The notes under the pieces: generated by a model
Seen by the model: only the letters and a program-made list of their open reading frames with translations
Database searches by the model: none
What the model was told of the DNA's origin: nothing
Assembly: GCA_964450715.1 (NCBI GenBank)
Contig: CAYVFC010000001.1
Coordinates: forward strand, 62,001-126,000
DNA length: 64,000 bases
Reading direction: 5' to 3'
Source of the DNA: CAYVFC01 sp964450715
GTDB lineage: Bacteria > Myxococcota_A > Polyangia > Polyangiales > JAFGIB01
Shown: positions 47,731 through 56,186 of the stretch, in pieces
How positions within the stretch are numbered: position 1 is the stretch's first letter
Layout: the number at the start of each line of letters is the position of its first letter
Program-made: the position numbers and the translations under genes

Positions 47731-49140
47731 TTACACCCGGGCCCAAGGGCGGACCTGTTCCAGCTCGTAGGCGATTTCCAGCAGCGTTCGCTCGTTGCCG
47801 GAGGCTGCCGCGAACTGCACGCCCATGGGCAGGCCGTCGGCGGTGGACCCCAGGGGAAGCGAGACGGCGGGCGCGCCGCTGATGTTGTGCGCCGGGGTGA
47901 AAGCGACGTATTTCGTCAGCCTCTGCAGCGCGGTATCGAACGGCACTTCCGGGCCCAGATATCCGATCTCCGGTGGAGAGTGCGACAGGGTGGGGCTGAG
48001 CAACAGATCGTATTTCTCGAATAGATCGGATATACGCTTCATGAAAACGCGATACCGGTTGAGCGCCCGGGGGGTGCGCCAGAAGTTCTTCAGGTAATAG
48101 CGGCTCAGACCCAGCGTCAGCTCTTCCAGCCGCGATCCGTCGAAGCCTCTGGTCACCGTCACTCCACCGAAGTGGTGCATGGAGAAGGCCATCATCCCCC
48201 AGTAGAGGATGAAGTCCCAGGCCATCCCGCCGTCATAGGGGCAGGTGATCTCCTCTACCGCGTGACCGAGCTGCTGGCAGAGCTTCCCGGTCTCCTCGAC
48301 AGGTCCGGCCGCCTCCGGATGGCTCGGCTCACCAAAGGGCGTGTCGGTGTACAGGGCGATCCGCAGGCGCTTCTCGCCCGGATGCAGGACCGAGCCGATC
48401 TCGGGCAGCCGCGGGTTGCGGTAGAACTTCTCCGCCCCGGCGTAGAAGGCCGCGGTGTCGCGCACCGAGCGGGAAAGGATGCCCTGGTGGATGATGTTGA
48501 TAGGCATGAGCTCGGAGCCGGATACGTTGAGCAGACGGTCCCGGGTCGGCTTGAGCCCGACCAGCCCGCAGCAGGCCGCGGGTATGCGGAGCGATCCACC
48601 GCCGTCGTTTCCGTGGGCGATGGGCACCACGCCGGCGGCCACCAGCGCGGCCGACCCGCCCGAGGAGCCGCCGGCGATGTGGCGCGGGTTCCAGGGATTG
48701 CGGGTGGGGCCCGTCAGCAGGGGCTCGGTGGTCGCGGTCAGGCCCAGCTCCGGCAGAGTGCTTTTGCCGAGCGAGATGACACCGAGCGAGAGCAGTTGCT
48801 CGACAAAGGGCGATGCGCTCTGCTTGACCTTGGCCGGGGCCGCGCGCGATCCGAAAAGGGTCGGCGCCCCGGGAGCGTCGTCGGTATCCTTGATGAATAC
48901 CGGCACGCCGGCCAAGGCCCCGGTGCGCTTCTGCTCGGCCTGTTTTCGGGCCAGCTGGAAGGTGTCGGTGACGATCGCGTTCAGTACCGGGTTGACCTTG
49001 CGCGCCCGCTCGATGGCGGCGTCTACCGCCTCCCGGGCGGAGAGCTCTCCCTCTGCGATCATCCGGGCGATCTCCACCCCGTCCATGGCGCCCAGGGCGT
49101 CATCGCAGAAGGCGCTTACACGTGTCTCTTCGGTTGCCAT
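47731..49140 (-). CDS. Amidase signature family enzyme
   Basis: A 469-residue amidase. The Ser-cisSer-Lys triad is visible: Lys in GVPVFIKDTDD, and the two serines in the Gly/Ser-rich GGSSGGSAALVAAG..GNDGGGSLRIPA segment. HNISGAPAVSLPLG near the C-terminus is typical of the family. It hydrolyses an amide bond; substrates range from 6-aminohexanoate dimers to aryl amides and cannot be assigned. Its 3' end lies only about 20 bp from the repeat cluster, and its 5' end is 118 bp from the lsrF-like gene on the same strand. Confidence 0.85.
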   Translation of the reverse strand: MATEETRVSAFCDDALGAMDGVEIARMIAEGELSAREAVDAAIERARKVNPVLNAIVTDTFQLARKQAEQKRTGALAGVPVFIKDTDDAPGAPTLFGSRAAPAKVKQSASPFVEQLLSLGVISLGKSTLPELGLTATTEPLLTGPTRNPWNPRHIAGGSSGGSAALVAAGVVPIAHGNDGGGSLRIPAACCGLVGLKPTRDRLLNVSGSELMPINIIHQGILSRSVRDTAAFYAGAEKFYRNPRLPEIGSVLHPGEKRLRIALYTDTPFGEPSHPEAAGPVEETGKLCQQLGHAVEEITCPYDGGMAWDFILYWGMMAFSMHHFGGVTVTRGFDGSRLEELTLGLSRYYLKNFWRTPRALNRYRVFMKRISDLFEKYDLLLSPTLSHSPPEIGYLGPEVPFDTALQRLTKYVAFTPAHNISGAPAVSLPLGSTADGLPMGVQFAAASGNERTLLEIAYELEQVRPWARV

Positions 49141-49258
49141 GCCGGCACTATTTCACGAAAGAGGGGCGGAGGGTAGCGCCGCCCCTGCCGGCGGGACCGG
49201 CGACCCGGCCCGCAGGGGCGGCGACGGAGCTGGAAGTGAAACCGAGGCGTACCCGCGG

Positions 49259-50146
49259 TCACGCTTCCTTCTGGGCGCTGAGCGTCTTGAACAGGTCGAA
49301 AGCCTGCTCGGGCTTCATCTGGTTGTGAACCACCTCGCTCACCGCGCGGATCATGGCGATGGGAGCCGGGCTCTGGAAGATGTTGCGGCCCATGTCGACG
49401 CCGGCCGCGCCCTGCTGCACGGCGTTGTAGGCCATGGTCAACGCCTCGAGCTCGGGCAGCTTCTTGCCCCCGGCCATCACGATGGGAACCGGGCAGGAGG
49501 CGGTGACGGTCTCGAAACCCTCGGGGACGTAGTAGGTCTTCACGAAGTGGGCGCCGAGCTCGGCCGCCATGCGGCAGGCCAGGCGGAAGTACTGGGCGTC
49601 GCGGGCCATCTGCTTGCCAACGGCGGTGACGGCCATGACGGGAATCCCCGCGCTCAACCCCTGGTCGACCAGCCGGGTCATATTGTGGACCGAGCGGCTC
49701 TCGAACTCGCCGCCGATGAAGAGCTGGATGGCCAGGGCCGACACGTTCATGCGCACCGCATCGTCGATGCCGACCGCTATCTCCTCGTCGGATATCTCCT
49801 TTAAAATGCTGGGGCCGCCGCTGGCGCGCATCACGATGGGCTTGGCGCAGCTGGAGGGCACGGTGGTGCGCAGTATCCCGCGCGTCAGCATCAGAGCGTC
49901 GCAGTAGGGAACCAGCGGCAGGATGGTGACGTCCACGCGCTCCAGCCCGGTGGTCGGCCCCTGGAAATACCCGTGATCGATGGCCAGCATCACGGTGCGT
50001 CCGGACTGGGGATTGAAGATCCGCGCCAGGCGGTTCTGCATCCCCCAGTCCAGCGCCGCCGAGCCCTTCAGAAAAAACCCGCGGTTGTCGACCGGTACGT
50101 CGAGGTAAAAGTTCTTGGCTTGCTTGATCGCATCTACGTCGGGCAC
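49259..50146 (-). CDS. lsrF: LsrF-like class I aldolase/thiolase
   Basis: A 295-residue TIM-barrel protein very similar to E. coli LsrF through its full length. Shared segments include ALDWGMQNRLARIFNP, TVMLAIDHGYFQGPTTGLER, the Schiff-base Lys in FVKTYYVPEGFE, VPIVMAGGKKLPE and GVDMGRNIFQS. LsrF processes phosphorylated autoinducer-2 breakdown products (3-hydroxy-5-phosphonooxypentane-2,4-dione thiolysis). No other lsr gene is present; instead it follows prs and mtnA, so another pentose-derived substrate is likely. Translation starts at GTG 50146 with AGGAGG upstream and overlaps the prs end by 13 bp. Confidence 0.85.
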   Translation of the reverse strand: MPDVDAIKQAKNFYLDVPVDNRGFFLKGSAALDWGMQNRLARIFNPQSGRTVMLAIDHGYFQGPTTGLERVDVTILPLVPYCDALMLTRGILRTTVPSSCAKPIVMRASGGPSILKEISDEEIAVGIDDAVRMNVSALAIQLFIGGEFESRSVHNMTRLVDQGLSAGIPVMAVTAVGKQMARDAQYFRLACRMAAELGAHFVKTYYVPEGFETVTASCPVPIVMAGGKKLPELEALTMAYNAVQQGAAGVDMGRNIFQSPAPIAMIRAVSEVVHNQMKPEQAFDLFKTLSAQKEA

Positions 50147-51147
50147 GATGATTCCTCCTGGTACGAGAGTCCATAGCAAAGCGGAGAGGGTCCTTTTCCG
50201 TGTTGCTCCACGAACAGCGAGCTGACCGAATCGCTGTTGTGAATGCGCTTGATGGCCTCGCCGAGCAGGGCGGCGACCGATAGCACCTCGAACTTGCCGC
50301 AATTGCGCGCCTCTTCCGGCAGCGGGATGGTGTCGGTCACCACCACCTTCTCGATCGGCGCGCCTTGGATGCGCTCGACCGCCGGGCCCGAGAGCACGGC
50401 GTGGGTCGCCGCGGCGAACACCCGGCTGGCCCCGAACCTCTTGAGCGCCGCCGCCGCGTTGCAGAGGGTGCCGGCGGTGTCGATCATATCGTCGACGATC
50501 ACGCACTGCTTGCCCTCGACGTCGCCGACGATGTGCATAACCTCGCTCAGGTTGGGGCTCGGACGCCGTTTGTCGATGATGGCGATTTCGGATTCCATGC
50601 AGCGGGCATAGGAGCGGGCGCGCTCCACCCCTCCGGCGTCGGGAGAGATGAACACTACCCGGTCGTCGAAGCGGGGCCGCAGGTACTCGAGCACCACCGG
50701 CAGCGCGTAGATGTGGTCGAAGGGGATATTGAAGAACCCCTGGATCTGCCCGGCGTGCAGGTCGAACGCCACCACCCGGCTCAGGCCCACCACCGAGAGC
50801 AGGTCCGCCGTCATCTTGGCGGTGATGGGCGTGCGTGGCTGAACCTTCTTGTCCTGTCGCGCGTAGCCGTAGTAGGGGATGACCGCGGTGATGGTGGCTG
50901 CCGAGGCGCGCTTGAGCGCGTCGGTAATGACCAGCAGCTCCATCAGGTTGTCGTTGACCGGGCGGCAGGTGGGCTGGACCACGTAGACGTCGGCGCCGCG
51001 CACCATCTCTTCGATCTCGACCCATACCTCGCCGTCGCTGAAGCGGGTGACCCGCGCCTTGCCCGGCTCCATTTTCAGGTAATTACAGATGGCCCCGGCC
51101 AGCGCCGGGTTCGCGTTTCCGCTGAAGATGCTGAAAGGCTTGATCAT
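50134..51147 (-). CDS. prs: Ribose-phosphate pyrophosphokinase (PRPP synthetase)
   Basis: A 337-residue enzyme that transfers pyrophosphate from ATP to ribose 5-phosphate, giving PRPP for purine, pyrimidine, His, Trp and NAD synthesis. RFSDGEVWVEI, YYGYARQDKK, FDLHAGQIQGFF, the flexible loop IDKRRPSPN and the PRPP loop VDDMIDTAGTL are all conserved. It is about 20 residues longer than usual at the C-terminus. It lies between mtnA (51 bp upstream) and the lsrF-like gene (13-bp overlap), an unusual setting for prs, and suggests ribose phosphate recycling as a shared theme. Confidence 0.92.
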   Translation of the reverse strand: MIKPFSIFSGNANPALAGAICNYLKMEPGKARVTRFSDGEVWVEIEEMVRGADVYVVQPTCRPVNDNLMELLVITDALKRASAATITAVIPYYGYARQDKKVQPRTPITAKMTADLLSVVGLSRVVAFDLHAGQIQGFFNIPFDHIYALPVVLEYLRPRFDDRVVFISPDAGGVERARSYARCMESEIAIIDKRRPSPNLSEVMHIVGDVEGKQCVIVDDMIDTAGTLCNAAAALKRFGASRVFAAATHAVLSGPAVERIQGAPIEKVVVTDTIPLPEEARNCGKFEVLSVAALLGEAIKRIHNSDSVSSLFVEQHGKGPSPLCYGLSYQEESSCPT

Positions 51148-51198
51148 CGTATTGCTCTCCCGAAATGTCGCTCTGGTTCGAAGTTGCAGATCAGGCTC

Positions 51199-52278
51199 TC
51201 AGGCTCCGGCGGTCCCGTTCAGGGCCCGACCGATCCCCTCGTAGCTGGCGGGTACGATTCCCCGCTCGGTGATGATGCCGGCGATGTATTTCGCCGGGGT
51301 AACGTCGAAGGCGATGTTCAGGGCGTGGCTCTTTTCCGGAGCGATGCGGACCCGCGAGAGGTTTCCCGCGTCGTCCTTGCCCTGCACGTACAGCGTCTCG
51401 TTCTCGTCTCTCTCCTCGATGGGGATATTCTCTCCCGACGGGCAATCCGGATCGATGGTCGAGATGGGCGCGGCCACGTAGAAGGGGATGCCGTTCTCGT
51501 GCGCCACCACCGCCGAGGAGTAGGTGCCGATCTTGTTGGCGATATCTCCGTTGCGGGCGATGCGGTCCGAGCCCACGATGACGATGTCGATCCGTTTCTG
51601 CTTCATCAGGGCGCCGGTGACGTTGTCGGCGATGATGGCGTGAGGGATCTCCTCGTTGACCAGCTCCCAGGCGGTCAGGTTCGCGCCCTGACATCTGGGA
51701 CGGGTTTCATCGGCGTAGACGAAGAGCCTTTTCTTCTGCTCCTGGGCCGCGTAGTAGACGGGCGAAAGCGCGCTCCCCCAGTCCACGAAGGCGAGCCAGC
51801 CCGCGTTGCAGTGGGTCGAGACCCGGGCGCCGTCCCGGATGAGCTCGGCTCCGTACTCGCCGATCTTCTTGCAGGCCAGGGCGTCCAGGTCGGCATACCG
51901 GTTCGCAGCGTCCACCGCTGCCTGCCGCGCCCGAGCCGGCTCCTTCTGCCCCTGTACGGCGCTCATTACGTAATCGATACCCGTGAACAGGTTCTGGGCG
52001 GTGGGCCGGGTCTGTTTCAACCGCTCGGCGGCGTGCTGTACGCCCTTCATCAGCGCGTCGTCGCCGGCCAGCATCGCCGCCTGGGCGATTCCATAGGCAC
52101 CGGTCGCGCCGATCGCCCCTGCACCACGGATGGTCATGTTCGTGATGGCGCCGCATACCTCTTCCACGTCCTTGAAGTCGGCGATCTCGAATCGATGCGG
52201 AAGCAGCAGCTGGTCGATCATCCGGACGACGGGTCCCTCCATCCATATGGTCCTGTATTGCTCGCCGTTTACTCGCAT
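51199..52278 (-). CDS. mtnA: MtnA-type methylthioribose-1-phosphate isomerase
   Basis: A 359-residue aldose-ketose isomerase. MtnA converts 5-methylthioribose 1-phosphate to the ribulose form in methionine salvage; family members also act on 5-deoxyribose 1-phosphate. The catalytic Cys is in VSTHCNAGWLA and the Asp in IVGSDRIARNGD; TIRGAGAIGATGAYG and YADETRPRCQGANLT are family motifs. I start at ATG 52278 with AAGGAGGTCTC immediately upstream; an in-frame start at 52323 would add 15 basic residues. It heads an apparent mtnA-prs-lsrF transcript and is preceded by paired palindromes. Confidence 0.9.
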   Translation of the reverse strand: MRVNGEQYRTIWMEGPVVRMIDQLLLPHRFEIADFKDVEEVCGAITNMTIRGAGAIGATGAYGIAQAAMLAGDDALMKGVQHAAERLKQTRPTAQNLFTGIDYVMSAVQGQKEPARARQAAVDAANRYADLDALACKKIGEYGAELIRDGARVSTHCNAGWLAFVDWGSALSPVYYAAQEQKKRLFVYADETRPRCQGANLTAWELVNEEIPHAIIADNVTGALMKQKRIDIVIVGSDRIARNGDIANKIGTYSSAVVAHENGIPFYVAAPISTIDPDCPSGENIPIEERDENETLYVQGKDDAGNLSRVRIAPEKSHALNIAFDVTPAKYIAGIITERGIVPASYEGIGRALNGTAGA

Positions 52279-52416
52279 CTGAGACCTCCTTCTTTTTTCG
52301 GGTCGCCGTGCGGGCGGCCGCACGACCCGCCCTTCGGGCTGCTGTCTTCCACGCTAGGACCGCGTTCCGGGCCGTCCGGCACGCGAGCCACCGCCCTGGC
52401 CGTGGCCACGACGCTC

Positions 52417-52466
52417 TACATACGGCTCCGTATGTAAGTCTTATTTCACATACGGCTTCGTATGTA
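52417..52466. promoter_or_regulatory. Paired palindromic operators upstream of mtnA
   Basis: Two near-identical palindromes, TACATACGG-CT-CCGTATGTA (52417-52436) and ACATACGG-CT-TCGTATGTA (52448-52466), are spaced 30 bp centre to centre, so they lie on the same helix face. The size and symmetry fit TetR-family operators. They are about 140-190 bp before the mtnA start and follow the TetR gene, in an otherwise empty 355-bp gap (52279-52633). The binding protein is inferred. Confidence 0.6.
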
Positions 52467-52633
52467 AAGGGAAAACCGAAAAAAAAGTCGAACCGGCCCG
52501 CGACCAGACGACCGCCCCCGTTGTCCGGTCCGCCCCTCCCCCTGTACGCGCTTCGACCTTTTCTCCTTCTAGTAGACGGCCGCTACCGTTTCTACGAACC
52601 GACCTCACGATGGCGAATGCCCTCCGCCGCCCG

Positions 52634-53287
52634 CTATCGCGGCTTGACCGTCTGCAGCACGAAGGACTTCCACACCTCGTAGAGCCGGCGACGCTCGCAA
52701 TCGTCCTGCTTCAATATCTTCTGCATGGCCATGCCGCGCATCATGTGCCAGCTCAGGGCCAGAGCGTCTTGAAAGCGCCTGGCCATCTCCCGGTCCCGGG
52801 CTACCTCCTTGCCCGCCAGCGCCGTCCAGCCGGACCAGACCGTCTTGGCCAGCTTTCGTTCGGCCGGTTCGAGGTTCTGCCGTAGCGTCTCGTCGGTACG
52901 GGCGGCCACCCAGAGCTCGAGCGCGGCCCAGAACAGGGGCGTCGAGAAAAAAGCGGCCCACATGTGGTCCAGCAGCGCCTCCAGGCGCTGCTCGGGCGTC
53001 TTGAGCTTCTCGAAATCGAGGTCGAGCTCCCGTACCCGTTGGGCGAACAGGTGCCAGATGGCGTCGATGACCAGACGCTCCTTGGTGGGATAGTGGTGTA
53101 AAAGCGCCCCGCGCGATACGCCCGCGCGCTCGCAGACCAGCGAGGTGGTGGTCCGGTGGTAGCCCAGCTCGATCAGGTATTGCACGGTGGCGTCCAGCAG
53201 CTTGCCGCGCGTTTCCGCGCGTCGCTCTTCCTGGGTGCGGTGCTGCCGGCGTTTGGTCCTGGCGGTCTGGGGTGCCGTTCTGCTCAC
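52634..53287 (-). CDS. TetR family transcriptional regulator
   Basis: A 217-residue repressor. The N-terminal helix-turn-helix reads LLDATVQYLIELGYHRTTTSLVCERAGVSRGALLHHYPTKE in part (residues about 30-70), canonical for TetR. The C-terminal ligand domain is Trp/Leu-rich (FFSTPLFWAALELWVAA), fitting a hydrophobic ligand such as an acyl-CoA. It is the third gene after an acyl-CoA dehydrogenase and a thiolase, with 25 bp to the thiolase, so it probably represses that operon and senses fatty acyl-CoA. Candidate operators lie at 55840-55851 and 52417-52466. Confidence 0.85.
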   Translation of the reverse strand: MSRTAPQTARTKRRQHRTQEERRAETRGKLLDATVQYLIELGYHRTTTSLVCERAGVSRGALLHHYPTKERLVIDAIWHLFAQRVRELDLDFEKLKTPEQRLEALLDHMWAAFFSTPLFWAALELWVAARTDETLRQNLEPAERKLAKTVWSGWTALAGKEVARDREMARRFQDALALSWHMMRGMAMQKILKQDDCERRRLYEVWKSFVLQTVKPR

Positions 53288-53312
53288 CGTCGGTTTCTAG
53301 TTCTTTCGGTTT

Positions 53313-54494
53313 CTAGTTCCTGCGGTAGGCGGTAACCACCGCCGCGCCGCCCAGACCAATGTTGTGCTGCAGCCCGTTTCTGGCTCCCTCGACCTGGCGG
53401 ACGCCCGCCTGACCGCGCAGCTGCCATACCAGCTCGGCGCACTGCGCCAGCCCGGTGGCTCCCAGCGGGTGCCCCTTGGACAGAAGACCTCCGGACGGGT
53501 TGGTCACGATCTTCCCGCCATAGGTGTTGTCGCCATCCTCGATGAACTTCTCCGCAGTGCCCTCGGGGGTGAGCCCGAGCCCCTCGTAGGTGATGATCTC
53601 GTTGGCGGTGAAGCAATCGTGTAGCTCCACCACGTCCATGTCCTGCGGTCCCAATCCCGATTGTTCGTAGACCTCCCTGGCCGCCGCGGAGGTCATTTCA
53701 TAGCCCACGATCTTCATAGGGCTTCTATCGTCGAAGGAGCTGTGGAAGTCGGTGATCATCGACTGCCCGGCGATGTAGACCGGGTCGCTGATGCCCTTCT
53801 TCTTGGCGAACTCGTCCGAGCACACCACCGCGGCGGCCGCGCCGCAGGTGGGCGGGCAACACTGAAAGCGGGTGAGCGGACCGAATTGATGGGGCGACTC
53901 GAGCACTTGCTCGACCGTCAGCAGATCGCGGAACACGGCGCGCTCGTTGTGCTGGGCGTGCTTGCGCGCCTTGACCGAGACCTTGGCAAAGGTTTCCGGC
54001 TTGGTGCCGTATTTCTCCTGGTACTCCACCCCGGCCCCGCCGAAGAGCTGGGCCGCCGGGGGCGCGGTAGGGCTCAGCGGCTGGATCTCGTTGAGCTTGG
54101 TGAAGAAGGTCTCCATGGGCACGGGACGATCGGAAAAGGTCACGCCCAGCGCCCCCGGGGTCATCTGCTCGAAGCCCAGGGCCAGGGCGCACTCCACCAC
54201 GCCGGACGCTACCGCCTGCCGGGCCAGATACAGCGCATTCGATCCGGTCGAGCAGTTGTTGTTGACGTTGAACACGGGTATCCCGCTCATGCCGACTTCA
54301 TATAGAACTTTCTGCCCGGCGCAGCTGTCGGCGTAGACCCAGCCCACGTAGGCCTGTTGGATCTCCCGGTAGTCCACGCCGGCGTCTTGCAGCGCCGCGA
54401 CCGTCGCCTCCTTGCCCATTACATTATAGGGAATCAAGGCCTTGGGTGTGGTGAACTTGGTCATTCCCACGCCGATGACGTTGACCTTACGCAT
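53313..54494 (-). CDS. Thiolase (SCP2-type lipid-transfer/acetyl-CoA acetyltransferase family)
   Basis: A 393-residue thiolase of the SCP-x/SCP2 type. The nucleophile Cys lies in NVNNNCSTGSNAL; VVELHDCFTANE, the GGLLSKGHPLGATG motif and the C-terminal QHNIGLGGAAVV are family hallmarks. It should cleave a 3-ketoacyl-CoA, or condense acyl-CoAs, in the last step of beta-oxidation; SCP2-type thiolases often accept branched or steroid side chains. It lies between the acyl-CoA dehydrogenase (72 bp upstream) and the TetR gene in one operon. GGAGG precedes its ATG. Confidence 0.88.
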   Translation of the reverse strand: MRKVNVIGVGMTKFTTPKALIPYNVMGKEATVAALQDAGVDYREIQQAYVGWVYADSCAGQKVLYEVGMSGIPVFNVNNNCSTGSNALYLARQAVASGVVECALALGFEQMTPGALGVTFSDRPVPMETFFTKLNEIQPLSPTAPPAAQLFGGAGVEYQEKYGTKPETFAKVSVKARKHAQHNERAVFRDLLTVEQVLESPHQFGPLTRFQCCPPTCGAAAAVVCSDEFAKKKGISDPVYIAGQSMITDFHSSFDDRSPMKIVGYEMTSAAAREVYEQSGLGPQDMDVVELHDCFTANEIITYEGLGLTPEGTAEKFIEDGDNTYGGKIVTNPSGGLLSKGHPLGATGLAQCAELVWQLRGQAGVRQVEGARNGLQHNIGLGGAAVVTAYRRN

Positions 54495-54566
54495 ACCTAG
54501 CGCCTCCGTATTGTTGGTGTTGGATTGGAGATACCTGAGTTCGGGTTAAAAAAGATAAAAGCTATT

Positions 54567-55811
54567 TTACTCCGCCAGTAACGACCGCGCGATCTGCGAG
54601 GTCTGGATCTCGTCGGTACCGGCGTAGATCTGTATGGCCTTGGCGTCGCGGCAGAGCTGCTCCACCCGGTACTCGGCCATATAGCCGTTGCCGCCCAGCA
54701 GCTGCACCGCTTCCAGGCAGACCTCCGTAGTGGCCTGGGCGCAGTAGAGCTTGCAGGCGCTGGCCTCGGCAAAGGATAGGCTCTTTCCCGCCGCCAGCAG
54801 ACCCAGCTGGCGAAACACGAGGTTCTGGATATTGGCGCGGGCCACTTCCATTTTGGCCAGCTTGAGCTGAACCAGCTGGAAGTCGCCGATGGGCCGGCCG
54901 AACTGCACGCGGGTCTTGGCATACTCAACACAAATATCGAGGCACTGCTCCACCATACCCAGGCACATGGCGGCCACGCTGGTGCGCTCGGCGGAGAAGG
55001 TGTCGCGAACCCCTCCGCGGTAGGACCGGTTCTCGTCTTCGCCCAGCAGCCGGTCCGCCTCGACCCGTACGTCTTCCAGAAACAGCTCCCCGGTGGGAGA
55101 GGAGTGCTGGCCCATCTTGCGCAGGGGCTTGCTCTGGGTGAAGCCCTCCATCCCTCGGTCCAGGATGAAGCTCAGCACCCGACGTTCGCTGGCCGACTTG
55201 TCCTGTTCGAGCAGCTTGCAGATGAACACGGTGGTGTCGGCGTACGGCCCGTTGGTGATGAAGGTCTTGTTGCCGTTCAGGATGTACCCGCCCTTGCCGT
55301 CCCGGCGGGCGGTCGACTTCATTGCGCCGAAGGCGTCCGAGCCCGCCCCGGGCTCGGTGATCGCCCAGGCGCCGATCTTGTCCAAGGTCAACAAACCCAG
55401 CGCCCAGCGCTGCTTCTGTCGGGTGGTGCCCTTGGACAGGATGGTATTGGCGGCCAGCCCCATGCTCACCCCCATGGCGGTGATCATGCCGGGGCTGTAG
55501 CGGCAGATTTCGCGGACGAGCACCGCTTGCAGCGCGGCGGCGTCGGCCGCTGCCTGCCGCGCCTCGGCTTGCTCTTGCTCGCACTTCGCCTTCCTCTGTT
55601 CACCTGCTGGCGCCGCGTCGCGCTTGATCGCAGCCTTAAACCGCGCCCTTCCCAGCTCGTCGATGCCGAAGGTTTTTACGAGCTTCCTCAGCACCTCGTA
55701 CGGTGGCGTGTCACCGTGCTCCAGCTCGTCCAGCCTCGGTTTGATCTCTTCCTCGGCAAAGCGCCGGACCATCTGCCGAAAGGTTTCGTGTTGCTCGCTC
55801 CACTCGATCAT
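54567..55811 (-). CDS. Acyl-CoA dehydrogenase
   Basis: A 414-residue FAD enzyme that introduces the 2,3-double bond into acyl-CoA. GAWAITEPGAGSDAFGAM, NGNKTFITNGPYAD, the ARTRVQFG-type segment (YAKTRVQFGRPIGDFQLVQ) and LLGGNGYMAEYRVEQLCRDAK with IYAGTDEIQ are typical. The catalytic base region YRVEQ fits the usual Glu position. An Ala/Gln/Glu-rich insertion near residues 65-90 (EQRKAKCEQEQAEARQAAAD) lengthens the N-terminal helical domain. It is the first gene of the ACAD-thiolase-TetR operon and has a recognisable promoter. Confidence 0.9.
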   Translation of the reverse strand: MIEWSEQHETFRQMVRRFAEEEIKPRLDELEHGDTPPYEVLRKLVKTFGIDELGRARFKAAIKRDAAPAGEQRKAKCEQEQAEARQAAADAAALQAVLVREICRYSPGMITAMGVSMGLAANTILSKGTTRQKQRWALGLLTLDKIGAWAITEPGAGSDAFGAMKSTARRDGKGGYILNGNKTFITNGPYADTTVFICKLLEQDKSASERRVLSFILDRGMEGFTQSKPLRKMGQHSSPTGELFLEDVRVEADRLLGEDENRSYRGGVRDTFSAERTSVAAMCLGMVEQCLDICVEYAKTRVQFGRPIGDFQLVQLKLAKMEVARANIQNLVFRQLGLLAAGKSLSFAEASACKLYCAQATTEVCLEAVQLLGGNGYMAEYRVEQLCRDAKAIQIYAGTDEIQTSQIARSLLAE

Positions 55812-55817
55812 TTCTCG

Positions 55818-55851
55818 ACTTTACGGCGTAAAAAACAATCAGTCAAGACTG
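55818..55851 (-). promoter_or_regulatory. Promoter of the acyl-CoA dehydrogenase operon with palindrome over the -35
   Basis: On the minus strand TTGACT (55841-55846) and TAAAGT (55818-55823) are separated by 17 bp, close to a sigma-70 consensus. A perfect palindrome, CAGTCAAGACTG except for its two central bases (55840-55851), covers the -35. This is the place expected for a TetR-type operator, and the operon's own TetR protein is the natural candidate. The -10 is unusually close to the ATG at 55811. Confidence 0.5.
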
Positions 55852-56186
55852 TTTTTATTTGTCGAGATCCGGGAATTTCAGGATCTGCCTGGATCCGTCC
55901 GTTTCGTATTCGGTCCACCGACAAGCGAGCAGCCCCTGGTTCAAAGGAGCGCTCCGATCGACAACCGCGCCGCGGGGTGCAAACCTGGGCGGGCAGGGGC
56001 AGCTCGGCGGCGGTCGCCGCGCTAAAGCGCGCGACGGCGGAGTTGAAGGCGGAATCGGGAGCGACGGCGACGCGGACCAAAGGTCGGCTAGAGGTTACCG
56101 GGGATATGAAAACGGAAGCGGAAACGAAGGGAAGAACCCGCGGTGTGCGCGCGGCGATCGCCCGCGCGAGAACAGGAGAGACGACA
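55852..56186. other. Intergenic region of 335 bp before the lipoprotein gene
   Basis: A frame continuous with the downstream lipoprotein is open here, but it encodes Arg/Ala/Glu-rich sequence without domain features. An ATG at 56106 could give a 27-residue N-terminal extension, but this would bury the signal peptide. I see no repeat or RNA gene. The promoter of the lipoprotein pair must lie here but cannot be placed. Confidence 0.4.

Noticed and set aside
50147..51025. 588-codon open frame covering prs antisense-frame sequence and the lsrF-like gene
   Set aside because: Only the part from 50146 down matches LsrF. The upstream part is the shifted frame of prs, and the GTG at 50146 has a strong ribosome site.
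55104..56186. Long open frame upstream of and continuous with the lipoprotein gene
   Set aside because: It is antisense to the acyl-CoA dehydrogenase and would bury the lipoprotein signal peptide more than 360 residues inside the protein.
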